From positions 19,555,228 through 19,619,227 of the forward strand of contig CM039502.1 in NCBI GenBank assembly GCA_022432975.1: a stretch of DNA of 64,000 nt, read 5' to 3'. Below are positions 37,017 through 48,154 of the stretch, piece after piece (within the stretch, counting starts at the first letter, position 1; each line of letters begins with the position of its first letter). The notes beneath the pieces were generated by a model. That model was not told the origin of the DNA and made no database searches. It was given only the letters and a program-made list of their open reading frames with translations. The stretch is from Begonia masoniana. Taxonomy: Eukaryota > Streptophyta > Magnoliopsida > Cucurbitales > Begoniaceae. A program made the translations under genes and the position numbers.

Positions 37017-39441
37017 ATGACCCTTCGGTATATAGTTCAAATGACCCTTCGGTATATAGTTCAAATGACCCTTCGGTATATAGTTCAAATGACCCTTCGG
37101 TATATAGTTCAAATGACCCTTCGGTATATAGTTCAAATGACCCTTCGGTATATAGTTCAAATGACCCTTCGGTATATAGTTCAAATGACCCTTCGGTATA
37201 TAGTTCAAATGACCCTTCGGTATATAGTTCAAATGACCCTTCGGTATATAGTTCAAATGACCCTTCGGTATATAGTTCAAATGACCCTTCGGTATATAGT
37301 TCAAATGACCCTTCGGTATATAGTTCAAATGACCCTTCGGTATATAGTTCAAATGACCCTTCGGTATATAGTTCAAATGACCCTTCGGTATATAGTTCAA
37401 ATGACCCTTCGGTATATAGTTCAAATGACCCTTCGGTATATAGTTCAAATGACCCTTCGGTATATAGTTCAAATGACCCTTCGGTATATAGTTCAAATGA
37501 CCCTTCGGTATATAGTTCAAATGACCCTTCGGTATATAGTTCAAATGACCCTTCGGTATATAGTTCAAATGACCCTTCGGTATATAGTTCAAATGACCCT
37601 TCGGTATATAGTTCAAATGACCCTTCGGTATATAGTTCAAATGACCCTTCGGTATATAGTTCAAATGACCCTTCGGTATATAGTTCAAATGACCCTTCGG
37701 TATATAGTTCAAATGACCCTTCGGTATATAGTTCAAATGACCCTTCGGTATATAGTTCAAATGACCCTTCGGTATATAGTTCAAATGACCCTTCGGTATA
37801 TAGTTCAAATGACCCTTCGGTATATAGTTCAAATGACCCTTCGGTATATAGTTCAAATGACCCTTCGGTATATAGTTCAAATGACCCTTCGGTATATAGT
37901 TCAAATGACCCTTCGGTATATAGTTCAAATGACCCTTCGGTATATAGTTCAAATGACCCTTCGGTATATAGTTCAAATGACCCTTCGGTATATAGTTCAA
38001 ATGACCCTTCGGTATATAGTTCAAATGACCCTTCGGTATATAGTTCAAATGACCCTTCGGTATATAGTTCAAATGACCCTTCGGTATATAGTTCAAATGA
38101 CCCTTCGGTATATAGTTCAAATGACCCTTCGGTATATAGTTCAAATGACCCTTCGGTATATAGTTCAAATGACCCTTCGGTATATAGTTCAAATGACCCT
38201 TCGGTATATAGTTCAAATGACCCTTCGGTATATAGTTCAAATGACCCTTCGGTATATAGTTCAAATGACCCTTCGGTATATAGTTCAAATGACCCTTCGG
38301 TATATAGTTCAAATGACCCTTCGGTATATAGTTCAAATGACCCTTCGGTATATAGTTCAAATGACCCTTCGGTATATAGTTCAAATGACCCTTCGGTATA
38401 TAGTTCAAATGACCCTTCGGTATATAGTTCAAATGACCCTTCGGTATATAGTTCAAATGACCCTTCGGTATATAGTTCAAATGACCCTTCGGTATATAGT
38501 TCAAATGACCCTTCGGTATATAGTTCAAATGACCCTTCGGTATATAGTTCAAATGACCCTTCGGTATATAGTTCAAATGACCCTTCGGTATATAGTTCAA
38601 ATGACCCTTCGGTATATAGTTCAAATGACCCTTCGGTATATAGTTCAAATGACCCTTCGGTATATAGTTCAAATGACCCTTCGGTATATAGTTCAAATGA
38701 CCCTTCGGTATATAGTTCAAATGACCCTTCGGTATATAGTTCAAATGACCCTTCGGTATATAGTTCAAATGACCCTTCGGTATATAGTTCAAATGACCCT
38801 TCGGTATATAGTTCAAATGACCCTTCGGTATATAGTTCAAATGACCCTTCGGTATATAGTTCAAATGACCCTTCGGTATATAGTTCAAATGACCCTTCGG
38901 TATATAGTTCAAATGACCCTTCGGTATATAGTTCAAATGACCCTTCGGTATATAGTTCAAATGACCCTTCGGTATATAGTTCAAATGACCCTTCGGTATA
39001 TAGTTCAAATGACCCTTCGGTATATAGTTCAAATGACCCTTCGGTATATAGTTCAAATGACCCTTCGGTATATAGTTCAAATGACCCTTCGGTATATAGT
39101 TCAAATGACCCTTCGGTATATAGTTCAAATGACCCTTCGGTATATAGTTCAAATGACCCTTCGGTATATAGTTCAAATGACCCTTCGGTATATAGTTCAA
39201 ATGACCCTTCGGTATATAGTTCAAATGACCCTTCGGTATATAGTTCAAATGACCCTTCGGTATATAGTTCAAATGACCCTTCGGTATATAGTTCAAATGA
39301 CCCTTCGGTATATAGTTCAAATGACCCTTCGGTATATAGTTCAAATGACCCTTCGGTATATAGTTCAAATGACCCTTCGGTATATAGTTCAAATGACCCT
39401 TCGGTATATAGTTCAAATGACCCTTCGGTATATAGTTCAAA
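37017..39441. repeat. 24-bp minisatellite, 101 copies
   Basis: Same unit as 29094-32809, here exactly 101 periods with no visible variant units. The two LTRs of one element were identical at insertion, so the copy-number difference (about 155 against 101) arose afterwards or by assembly error. Confidence 0.97.
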
Positions 39442-39924
39442 TATCGTATTTTTATGCTACTGGCTGTAGGTGGACTCTCCAGGTGAGGATGAGATCTCAC
39501 CGAGGCGTGAGCAGTTGAGGGAGCATGGCCCGTGGGAGTGAGCTGAGCAGTGGGCGGTATGACCTGAGGGTTAGTTATGTAGGTATTTTGGGGGGAATTA
39601 ATGGTTAATATGAATGTATAGTATATTTAGGTTGTTTGGATCGGATAGGGATTAGATAATGTTTTGATAATTGTATGTAAAATGTTTTGGTTTTAAATGT
39701 TATGAAGTTTTGAAAACGTTTTGAATGGTTTAGGTTGATACGGTTATGTTCGATGTTTAGATACATTCACGAGTGGACTTCGTAAGTCTGCCGTAAGTCG
39801 GTGAGTTAGCGCATAAGTCGATTTGGTTTAAAGATGTAAAAATGGTAGGAATGTGAAGTTGGTGCAGAGAAAATGGAAGTTGATGATCTCTGGAATCGGA
39901 TTCCAGAGACTTGAAGATTTTATT

Positions 39925-40195
39925 TTTGCTCTCTGGAGAATTCCAGAGAGCAAGTGTTTGATCGCTGCACAGAGTGTGCAGCGATCGATCTCTGCAGCAT
40001 GCAGAGATCGATCGCTGCATTCTGCAGGATCGCTGCACTAAGTGCAGCGATCGGTCCCTGCTCTGCAGCAGAGACCGATCGCTGCTGGCTTATTCTAGCT
40101 GCAGCGATCGATCTCTGCTGCAGCGCAGAGATCGATCGCTGCCTCAGTGCAGCGATCTCTGCTACTTTTGAGGGCAGAATTCCGATTCTGCCCTC
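39925..40195. repeat. Hairpin cluster, element B 3' LTR
   Basis: The first and last hairpins match the 5' LTR. The middle part is changed: the arm GCAGCGATCGGTCCCTGCT (40044-40062) pairs with AGCAGAGACCGATCGCTGC (40067-40085) with one mismatch, followed by an unpaired TGGCTTATTCTAGCT insertion. A further pair, CTCTGGAATCGGATTCCAGAG, precedes it near 39887. Confidence 0.92.
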
Positions 40196-40967
40196 CCTTC
40201 TTTTAATTGATTTTAAATGTTTTTAATTAAATGTTTTTAAGTTTTATTTAAATAGTTTTAGTTGATGTTTTAAATGATTTACTAAACGGACTTCGATTTC
40301 GATTCCGGTTTCGGTTTCGATTTCAATTCTGGTTAACGTCAAGTTTTAAAGTTTATAAAATGTAAAGATAAAAAAAAAAAAAATAATATGGGAAATACGG
40401 GTACAGTATTTGAGGCGTTACACCTGGTCTCCTGGAAATCGTTCGGTTTCAACTACTCTGAAAACCCTGCTCACCTTGCGTCATAAGCAAAAATACCGAT
40501 TAGATCACCACTAACCTTATCCTAAATCGTTTTGAAACCTAAGGGGCTCGTTTGAAATCTCTAATCATCATACACTCTCGGCTCAATACTAAAATCGAAC
40601 TCAACTCACTCGCAGTATTATCAAAATACGCACATTACACTATCTCTGCTATCTAGCCACTAAAATCTCGAGAAATAAAATGGAAAACTCACCTAGTTTG
40701 AGGAATGAGGATCGGAGAGGGAAATCGCCTGGAGCTCTGCTGTGCTTGAGCTGAATACCGAGAAATAAAATGAGGGAAACAGTGGCGGCTAAACCTCATT
40801 AAACCCTCCATTAAATACGTTATCCATTTATAAAATTGCTAATTACCCTTTTGTCCTTACATAGTTATTAACTAACCTAATCACTTTCTCCCTCAATTCT
40901 TCCATAAAATTAACACATTATAATTGGCAATTAAATTTGGTTTAATAGAGCCGGGTGCTACAACAAC

Positions 40968-42365
40968 AGAAGGATTCAAAGGAGAATAATAGTATGATGA
41001 GTAAGTTAAAAGATGCATCCTCTGAATTCAGTCTCCCCAATGATGGTATTTTGAAATTTAGGAATCGATGGTACATTCCCAGTGATAAGGAATTGCGTGA
41101 GTTGATCTTGGCTGAGGCTCACTCATCTTCTTTCTCTGTACATCCTGGTAGCACCAAGTGTATCGGGACTTGAAGCTACATTATTGGTGGCCAAATTTAA
41201 AGAGAGATGTGGCCAAGTTTGTAGAGTCATGCTTGATATGCCAACAAGTTAAAGCAGAAAACCAATGCCCAGGAGGTACTCTTCAACCCTTACCGATCCC
41301 TGAATGGAAGTGGGAAAACATTGCCATGGATTTTGTGGTAGGATTACCAAAGACAATCAAAGGACATGATAGTATTTGGATTGTGGTTGACAGAATGACA
41401 AAATAAGCACACTTCATACCAGTAAGAATGACTTTTACAATGGAACAACTCGCGAACCTGTACATCAGGAAATTATCAGATTGCATGGGATTCCCTTGTC
41501 TATTGTCTCCGATCGTGATCCTAGATTTACCTCAAGATTTTGGCAAAGTTTGCAAGGCACATTAGAAACAAAATTGTCTTTCAGCACTGCTTTTCACCCT
41601 CAAACCGATGGTCAATCTGAGAGGACCATTCAGATACTAGAAGATATGTTGAGAGCGTGTGTGCTGGATTTCCAGACATCTTGGAGTCGATACTTACCCT
41701 TGGTGGAATTCTCCTACAATAATAGTTACCAGTCCACCATTGGTATGGCACCTTACGAAGCACTTTATGGCAGAAAGTGTAGATCACCTTTGTATTGGGA
41801 TGAGGTCGGTGAAGCAAAACTCCTAGGTCCAGAGATCTTGCAACAGATGTCAGATAAGATTACCATTATTAGGAAAAGAATGATTACTGCACAAAGCCGA
41901 CAGAAAAGTTATGCAGACAAAAGGAGGAGAGATCTGGTGTTCTCTGTAGGAGATGAAGTTTTTCTAAAGATTTCACCATTTAAGGGAGTACTAAGATTTG
42001 GCAAGAAGAGAAAGCTTAATCCGCGATTCATTGGACCATTCCCTGTCTTGGAAAGGATCGGCAGCACAGCTTATAGACTGCAATTGCCCCTATCATTGGA
42101 AAAAGTTCACAATGTTTTTCATGTGTCAATATTAAGAAAATGCATACGGGATCCTACACAAGTTGTTAAGTTAGTGGATGTCGAAATTGGGCCGACATTA
42201 ATGTATAAAGAGAAACCTGTACGAATTATGGAATCTGCAATGAAAACTATGAGGAATAAGGAAATTCCATTGGTTAAGGTCTTATGGACAAATCATGGAG
42301 TTGAAGAAGCCACATGGGAACGACAGCAAGATATGTTGGACAAATATCTGGACCTCTTTGTTTAA
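40968..42365 (+). pseudogene. pol: Integrase and chromodomain of element A
   Basis: This continues pol after the nested insertions. The zinc-binding part is LAEAHSSSFSVHPGSTK (HHCC), a frameshift at about 41155, then YWWPNLKRDVAKFVESCLIC. The catalytic core has WENIAMDFVVGLP (first Asp), a stop at about 41404, a frameshift near 41467, VSDRDPRFTSRFWQ (second Asp) and TDGQSERTIQILEDML (Glu). From 41481 to the stop at 42363-42365 the frame is open through the GPFPVLERIGSTAYRLQLP part. The chromodomain-like tail NKEIPLVKVLWTNHGVEEATW typical of Tekay-type chromoviruses ends it. Integration function is lost by the breaks. Confidence 0.92.
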
Positions 42366-42393
42366 TCAATTTTTGGGGACGAAAATTTTGTTT

Positions 42394-42406
42394 AAGGAGG
42401 GGTGGA
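42394..42406 (+). promoter_or_regulatory. Polypurine tract, element A
   Basis: AAGGAGGGGTGGA immediately precedes the 3' LTR start TGTAACACCC at 42407 and follows the pol stop by about 30 bases. Confidence 0.88.
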
Positions 42407-43525
42407 TGTAACACCCGACAATTTCGGCCAGTTGATTCTTTTAACGGAATTAACTGTCACCTTTATTATTACTCTTTTGATTTAAATTTTAATGCCAAAG
42501 CTTAATTTATTTTATTTGCGTGGTGGCAAAATGGTAATTAAGAAGGATACTATTTAGTATAAATAGAAAACGGATATTCTTAAACCTCACTAAAACCCCA
42601 TTGTAGCCGACATTTCTCCTGCGATTCCTCGACCTCCCGAGCTCTCCATCTCTCTCTGCCGGAGACTCCCTCATCGGCGATCGGTTTTTCCTGTCTCCAC
42701 TCCGTTAAATCATGCTTCAGGTAAGACATTGACAATGTAGGTGTTGGTTCTTTGTTTAGAGTTCTGTTTTTCAGCAAAGTTTGTAGTCCAGGTTCTTCAA
42801 TGGCAGAATAATATAGTAACATTTGCTAATCTGAGTTTGATAATGTCATTTCCGATTCGACTCTGGATATTTAGATAGCCGAATACGATTAGTTATTAGG
42901 TTGAATCTGGTATTTCTAAGTTCAGGAAATTCGATCTATGCACACAAGGTGCTCGGCTGAAGGAACATGGAAATATATGTACGATAGGTTCTAGGATAAT
43001 ATTTAGTTAAGGTTTTCTAGCTTTGATTTCAAAATATTTAGGATTTATATTAACTCTGAAATGTGAAATAATATCAGGTGAAGAAGTTTGAGGTGTAGTG
43101 CACGAATTTGCTAAGGAAGCAAGGTAAGTGAATGTATTAAGATTTTCGGTCATTAGGGCCCTACATCTTAAGGGTGCTAAATTAGTTATGTGTTTGAGGT
43201 TTGTTTTAAGTTAGTAGGATGGTTGTACTTGGATGATTTACGGATGTTTGAGAACTATGTTATGCGATGTTCTTATAGAGTCTATGAGTCAACTGTCTAG
43301 TATGATATATTCCATAGTCTGATGATTTAAGAACATTCATGTCATGCATCATGATTGACTTCTCAAGCATATGAAAATGATTTATGAGCATGTTTTCTCC
43401 ATGAACAAGAAATGAGAATGAATATGAAACATATGCAACCGGATTAAGTGAGGGTTGGGGGCGGTTTGGCGTATGTCACTGTCCAAAGAGAAGGACCCTG
43501 AATACGGCCCGAAAGGGACTATGTA
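42407..43525 (+). mobile_element. 3' LTR of element A, first 1.1 kb
   Basis: Near-identical to 19488-20611, including the TATA box at 42558-42565 and both donor-like sites. It breaks off at ATGTA (43521-43525), where LTR C begins. The remainder is not in the window and should lie beyond the right edge. Confidence 0.92.
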
Positions 43526-43760
43526 TGTAACACCCGGAATTTTCCGTACACCCAGTTTATTCCCGTTTACGCAATTTCCAACTCTACGTGTCATTAAACG
43601 GCAAAGTTGTAGTCAGAATCGAGAGCGGAAAATTTACACGGGTAAGAAAGTAATTATTTTTCAGCTGACCGGAATGTTAGATTTATAAGAATCTCGCCGA
43701 GAACGGGTTAAATGACCATTAGGTTAGAAAATTAAATATTGAGGGCGATATGATAATTAG

Positions 43761-43761
<1 letters not shown>

Positions 43762-43818
<57 letters not shown>
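43762..43818. repeat. (TTA)n microsatellite
   Basis: About 19 copies of TTA/ATT. A similar ATT tract occurs at 45157-45200 in the LTR of element D. Confidence 0.97.
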
Positions 43819-43819
<1 letters not shown>

Positions 43820-44154
43820 ATTTTATATAAAACAAAATTTCCTCCCCTGGTTTTCTTCCTCCCACGAAAACTTCTAGAGAAGTTTCCTTCTCCCTCCCTC
43901 CCTCTAGTTCTGCACGCCGACGCCACCAACGACGGAGCTCTCTCCTCCGATTTCTGTCGTCCCTTTCCTCTATTTCAACAATTAAGGTGAGTTTGTGTGG
44001 GTTGTAAGTTTGGTTTTCAGTTTAGGGTTAGATTCAAAGAGAAATTTGTGGATTGAGATTTAGGGTTTTGAGATTTTGATGTATTGTTGGATTTTTCTCG
44101 ATTTTTGGATGGTCATTGGTAAATTGATGGATATTGGTTGATGATTTAAATGTA

Positions 44155-44870
44155 CAAAAACTGGAAAAGGTTAGGGCAGCTTCTGTTTTTGATTTTCTGC
44201 CGTTTATTGGGTTTGATTTTTGATAAATGAATAAATCTATCTTAAACTAGACATTGTAAGGATTCTGTGACATTTTGAATTATTGAATTCGGATATGTGC
44301 GCGATTTATGGTGAATTTTTGAAGTTGGACAAAAAGTAATGATTTAAAAACAGAGCAGTTTTGGTTTTAGTTTTTCTGCCAGTATATGTGAATGGCTTTT
44401 GATAAATGAGTTTCACTATTAGAAAGTAGACATTCTAAGAAGTCCATAGCAACTTGAATCACTCGATTTCGTTAAGAATTGATTTAGTTATGAATTTTTG
44501 AAGTTGTTGTGCAAAAACTGGAGAATTTCCGCGGTCAGTTCGGTTTTTGGTCTTTCTGTCATGTTTCTGTTTTATTTTGGATAAAGGGTGGATTCCATGT
44601 TAAAATAGACATAATAAGGTTTCCAAAACATGTTGAATCATTGAAAACGGATAAGAATTGGAGAAGTTATGAATTTTCAAAGTTTAAGTAAAATAGTAAA
44701 GCAAAATTTCGGCAGCTCACTGTTCTGATGCATTTTGACCATCCTTCTAATTTTGTCTCGCAAAACTGTTTTTGTGGGTTAAATTAGATTCTTTAAGAAA
44801 GCCGTGGCCTTTATAATCAAGCCGTTTCGACATTTGTAGATGAAGTTATAATTTTTCGAAATTGGTTCAT
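44155..44870. repeat. Degenerate 179-bp tandem repeat, four copies
   Basis: The landmark GAATTTTTGAAGTT (or a variant) recurs at about 44312, 44491, 44670 and 44849, each 179 bp apart. Other landmarks (TTTTTCTGCC, TTTTGATAAATGA, TAGACAT, TTGAATCA) recur at matching offsets. Identity between copies is only moderate, so this is an old array within LTR C. Confidence 0.82.
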
Positions 44871-44906
44871 GTTTCGAGCTAGAATCTTAGTTTTTGTGAT
44901 TAAAGT

Positions 44907-45155
44907 TGTAACACCCGAGATTTTAAGAGAAAATAAAATGATAGGTAATTGTTTAATAAATAATTGTTTCAAGTAATTTAAAAGGAAAGTAAATAAGTTT
45001 GGTTAACCTAATTGGTTAATTGATTTAGATTTGGGTATTTCCAGTGAAATTAAGCCGTGTGTTAGAATTAAGAACAAGATTTAATGGAATTTGCGGAAGG
45101 GCAAAACTGTATATTAATCCGTTAATAGGAATTAATAGAATTATTGATATTAGTA

Positions 45156-45201
<46 letters not shown>

Positions 45202-47983
45202 AAATAATAATAATAACATAAAAACAAAACAAACAACAGAATCAATTCTGTTGTTTGTTGAGCCCGAGCTCCGCGAGCGAAGAACAGGGGAGACGAGGGT
45301 GGCGACGATCGACGAGAGCGACGTTCGCCGGCGTTCTCCGACGCTCTCCGGCCAGACGACGGCGACGTGTGATTTCCGGCCCGTCTCCGCGCGCAGCCCG
45401 ACCGGTAAGCCCGGTTTCTCCTCTTTTCGGTTCGGTTTGGGGCTGTGCATGGCGAGCTCGATTGAGCTCCGACCACCGGCCGTTTTTGGTCACTTCCGGC
45501 CTGGGTTTGCCAACCCTTGGGCCGGCTATTGTTTCTTGGCCGAGGAATGCCCAATTTGGGCAAAAATCAGTGAGGCCGATTTAGGGCATTTCGGTCTTGG
45601 TGAGTGTAGCTTCGATTTTTGATTAGATTATTCTAATTGAGGGTATATGTGGTCGATTGAGGAGGAAATGAGTGGAATTTGGTGAAAAATCGAAAAAGGG
45701 GAATTTTCCGATTAAGGGCAGAATCGGGTTTCTGCTATTTTGACCTAGCTAGGGTCGTTTGTTTTAAAATTTCTTTTGGCAGATTAAAATAGGTTATTAG
45801 AGGAGTACGTGGCCGCTAGAATCGTTTGATTCCGATAACCGACGCAAAAGTTATGCGCGTTTGGAACCAAAATTAGTGGCCGTTTAATTAGGTTTTAGTT
45901 AGAAATCGATGGTATTATGCTTTTATGCTTATTAGTGAATACACTTGTCGTTTTTTAGGTAGATTAAATGAATTGATGATTATTGCTGGATTTAGGTTAA
46001 AGTTTGAATATTGGAGATTATTAGAAAACCATTAATGGAGGTTAAGTAAATTGTGAGCACCACGTGCTCGATGAAATGCCCGAATGGAGAAAATTAAAGT
46101 TTTAGGAGAAATTGCTTTAGCTAGGAGCTTAGTTTAAGTTTGAGATTTGTTTATTTAGGATCGATTTTAATGTCCTTTATTTATGAAATGCCTTAGGTGG
46201 ATACGGCTTTTGGACGGTGCTCGGCTTGCTATGGACGCCATGTAAGTGGATGTTAGGTTTCCGGCCCTTAAGGCCCTACATTGTGACAACGTTAGGATAT
46301 TGTGTTTTCGATGATGATTTTCTGACTGTGGGTTTAATGAGTCGGGTAGCCTAGAATGTTAGTTATTAGTGGTTTGTTAAGTTTGTTATGAGTAAAGCTT
46401 GTCCATGTACGTTGTGAATGGTTGATGATATGTCTATGTATGTCTATGAACTCCTCATGCATCATGTTTTATAAAAGGTGCATACGAACTATTTACGAGC
46501 ATGTTTTCACGATGAATTGAACGATAATGATTTAAAGATGATATTTGAAACGTTGAAGTAAAGAACGATCAGGTGAATGATGTATGTTTCTCATGTGAAT
46601 GATGTATGTTTCTCATGTGAATGTATGTTTCTCATGTGAATGATGTATGTTTCTCATGTGAATGATGTATGTTTCTCATGTGAATGATGTATGTTTCTCA
46701 TGTGAATGATGTATGTTTCTCATGTGAATGATGTATGTTTCTCATGTGAATGATGTATGTTTCTCATGTGAATGATGTATGTTTCTCATGTGAATGATGT
46801 ATGTTTCTCATGTGAATGATGTATGTTTCTCATGTGAATGATGTATGTTTCTCATGTGAATGATGTATGTTTCTCATGTGAATGATGTATGTTTCTCATG
46901 TGAATGATGTATGTTTCTCATGTGAATGATGTATGTTTCTCATGTGAATGATGTATGTTTCTCATGTGAATGATGTATGTTTCTCATGTGAATGATGTAT
47001 GTTTCTCATGTGAATGATGTATGTTTCTCATGTGAATGATGTATGTTTCTCATGTGAATGATGTATGTTTCTCATGTGAATGATGTATGTTTCTCATGTG
47101 AATGATGTATGTTTCTCATGTAGGGCAAGTCATGTATGTTCTTACAGGGCAAGTTATGATTCTTACGGGGCAAGAAAATGGTTTAACAAAACGAAACGAA
47201 ATAAACATGTTTTATGAAAAGTCACGCATTCATGCATACGTCATCCATAGAGCATTACCTTACTAAGTATTAGGCTTACTGTTTATGTTGCATGATGTAA
47301 GTGACAGAAGTGAAGGTGAGAGTTCCTCATGATGACAAGGAATAGGTGGTCGACGGGTGGTGCTCGTGGCGACGGGGTGTGTTTTGGCTTGGCTTGATGA
47401 TCCGGTGGTGTGCCCCGAACTGTTTTGGTGGCAAATGATGTGAGTTAGTTTTGTTGGTTAGTAGGTCTACGTGTAGGTTTTGTTTGTGAAAGTATGGAAA
47501 TGTTTAAGTATATGGATTAGATGTTTTGGTAGAAAAATGTATGAAAAGTCGAGTGTTGATGTATATGTAGTGGAAGTAGAACGTTTAGAATGTGGAGTCT
47601 TAATTTTAGAATATACTGGAACTGTTTGGTTGTTTTTGGTTATTTTAAAACAGGTAAGGATACGCTCGATTTTTAGAGCGATCCACGCAGTTCGTTTTCT
47701 TGAATTTGTCCGAAATTGTAGGTTATATTAGTGTCGTGTTTTGATGATCGACGAATGAGTGATTTTAAGGGATTTCAACAATCCGAGACTTTGATTTAAT
47801 GGTTTAGAAGTCGAAACGTTATGAGTGATATAAAAAGAAAAATGTACGTGATTACGAGAGTTTAAAGTTAAGGTTACGTTATGGTTAGTTTGTTTAAGGG
47901 TTATGGGAAGTGTTTTAAAAAAAAAAAAAAAAATTACGTCACGGCAAGTCCGTGGCGGCCCTGATCAGGTGGGGGTCGTCACA
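44907..47983 (+). mobile_element. 5' LTR of element D
   Basis: Contents in order: U3, an ATT microsatellite (about 45157-45200), a GC-rich leader (45250-45480) resembling a 5' UTR with a CGGTAAG donor-like site near 45403, a second donor-like ATGTAAGTG near 46241, a 22-bp array (46573-47121), and the exon-like block at 47301-47315. The acceptor of that block reads GTAA instead of GTAG. GCGATCCACGCAGTTCGTTT near 47680 precedes the end. Open frames in the GC-rich leader are on both strands and not credible as genes. Confidence 0.93.
46573..47121. repeat. 22-bp minisatellite, about 25 copies
   Basis: The unit GTGAATGATGTATGTTTCTC plus AT is repeated about 25 times, with one early copy lacking GAT. 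The 3' LTR has only about three copies at the same place (53311-53375). It lies in the same LTR slot as the 24-bp and 26-bp arrays. Confidence 0.96.
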
Positions 47984-47987
47984 ATTA

Positions 47988-47999
47988 TGGTATCAGAGA
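47988..47999 (+). promoter_or_regulatory. Primer-binding site (iMet tRNA type), element D
   Basis: TGGTATCAGAGA lies four bases after the LTR end, one base different from the standard initiator-Met site. Confidence 0.88.
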
Positions 48000-48154
48000 G
48001 ACAGAGTTTTAAAAGCGAGTTCTGTGATATGCCTGCCAAAAACACACCGCCGCACGAGGACTCTCCATCGACTATAAGTATTTAAGTTTAAGTTTGATTC
48101 ATAGATGTTTATATTATTTTGTCTTGTATTTGTATTGTGTCTAGGAACAAGAAA

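Larger units (their letters stand above)
27666..40422 (+). mobile_element. Non-autonomous LTR element B (LARD-like), TSD CCTGG
   Basis: A complete element: 5' LTR 27666-33304 (5.6 kb), PBS, short 2.3-kb internal region with only a broken gag, PPT, and 3' LTR 35617-40422 (4.8 kb). CCTGG flanks it at 27661-27665 and 40423-40427. LTRs longer than the internal region and the absence of pol fit the large retrotransposon derivative (LARD) class. Most LTR length is a 24-bp array. Its gag remnant resembles the gag of element E, so an E-like element may have supplied proteins. Confidence 0.95.
35617..40422 (+). mobile_element. 3' LTR of element B
   Basis: Homologous to 27666-33304, with a 24-bp array of 101 copies, a retained 470-bp block after it (39442-39911) with the exon-like GTGGACTCTCCAG (39470-39482), the hairpin cluster, and the end TTGAGGCGTTACA. 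The part before the array (35617-37016) differs from the 5' LTR by many single-base losses and gains. The part after the hairpins is nearly identical to the 5' LTR. Confidence 0.94.
25165..40962 (-). mobile_element. Solo LTR (minus), TSD ACAAC, interrupted by element B
   Basis: It opens TGTAACGCCCCGAGTTATCT and closes GAGCCGGGTGCTACA, flanked by ACAAC at 25160-25164 and 40963-40967. It consists of 25165-27665 and 40428-40962, because element B with its TSD fills the rest. Read on the minus strand there is a U3 with TATAAAT near 40829, a leader, and a donor CCAGGTAAGT that B's insertion splits. A two-copy 96-bp repeat, an 18-nt exon-like block (27158-27175) and a 60-bp hairpin array follow. 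It has no PBS or genes. It sits in the pol gene of A. Confidence 0.93.
19488..43525 (+). mobile_element. Ty3/gypsy chromovirus A (Tekay-like), interrupted
   Basis: The 5' LTR is 19488-21978, followed by a PBS, gag, PR-RT-RNase H up to 25164, a nested solo LTR plus element B (25165-40967 including the second TSD copy), integrase and chromodomain to 42365, a PPT, and the start of the 3' LTR (42407-43525). LTR C then interrupts it, and the rest of the 3' LTR is outside the window. Both LTRs begin TGTAACACCCGACAATTTCG. It had the full autonomous gene set but now carries several stops and frameshifts. Confidence 0.93.
43526..44906 (+). mobile_element. LTR C, first part
   Basis: It starts TGTAACACCCGGAATTTTCC, then an ATT microsatellite, a leader with a donor-like AGGTGAGT near 43986, and four degenerate copies of a 179-bp repeat. 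It is interrupted at 44907 by element D (TSD AAAGT) and continues at 54270 in the R-U5 part. Its right end is not found before 55871. No genes are visible. Confidence 0.75.

Noticed and set aside
44155..44870. Centromeric satellite
   Set aside because: The period is satellite-like, but only four diverged copies exist and they lie within an LTR.
45025..45622. Frames of 110-190 codons in the GC-rich leader of element D (and 51911-52338)
   Set aside because: Overlapping on both strands, one begins with an isoleucine run from the ATT microsatellite, and the position is an untranslated LTR leader.
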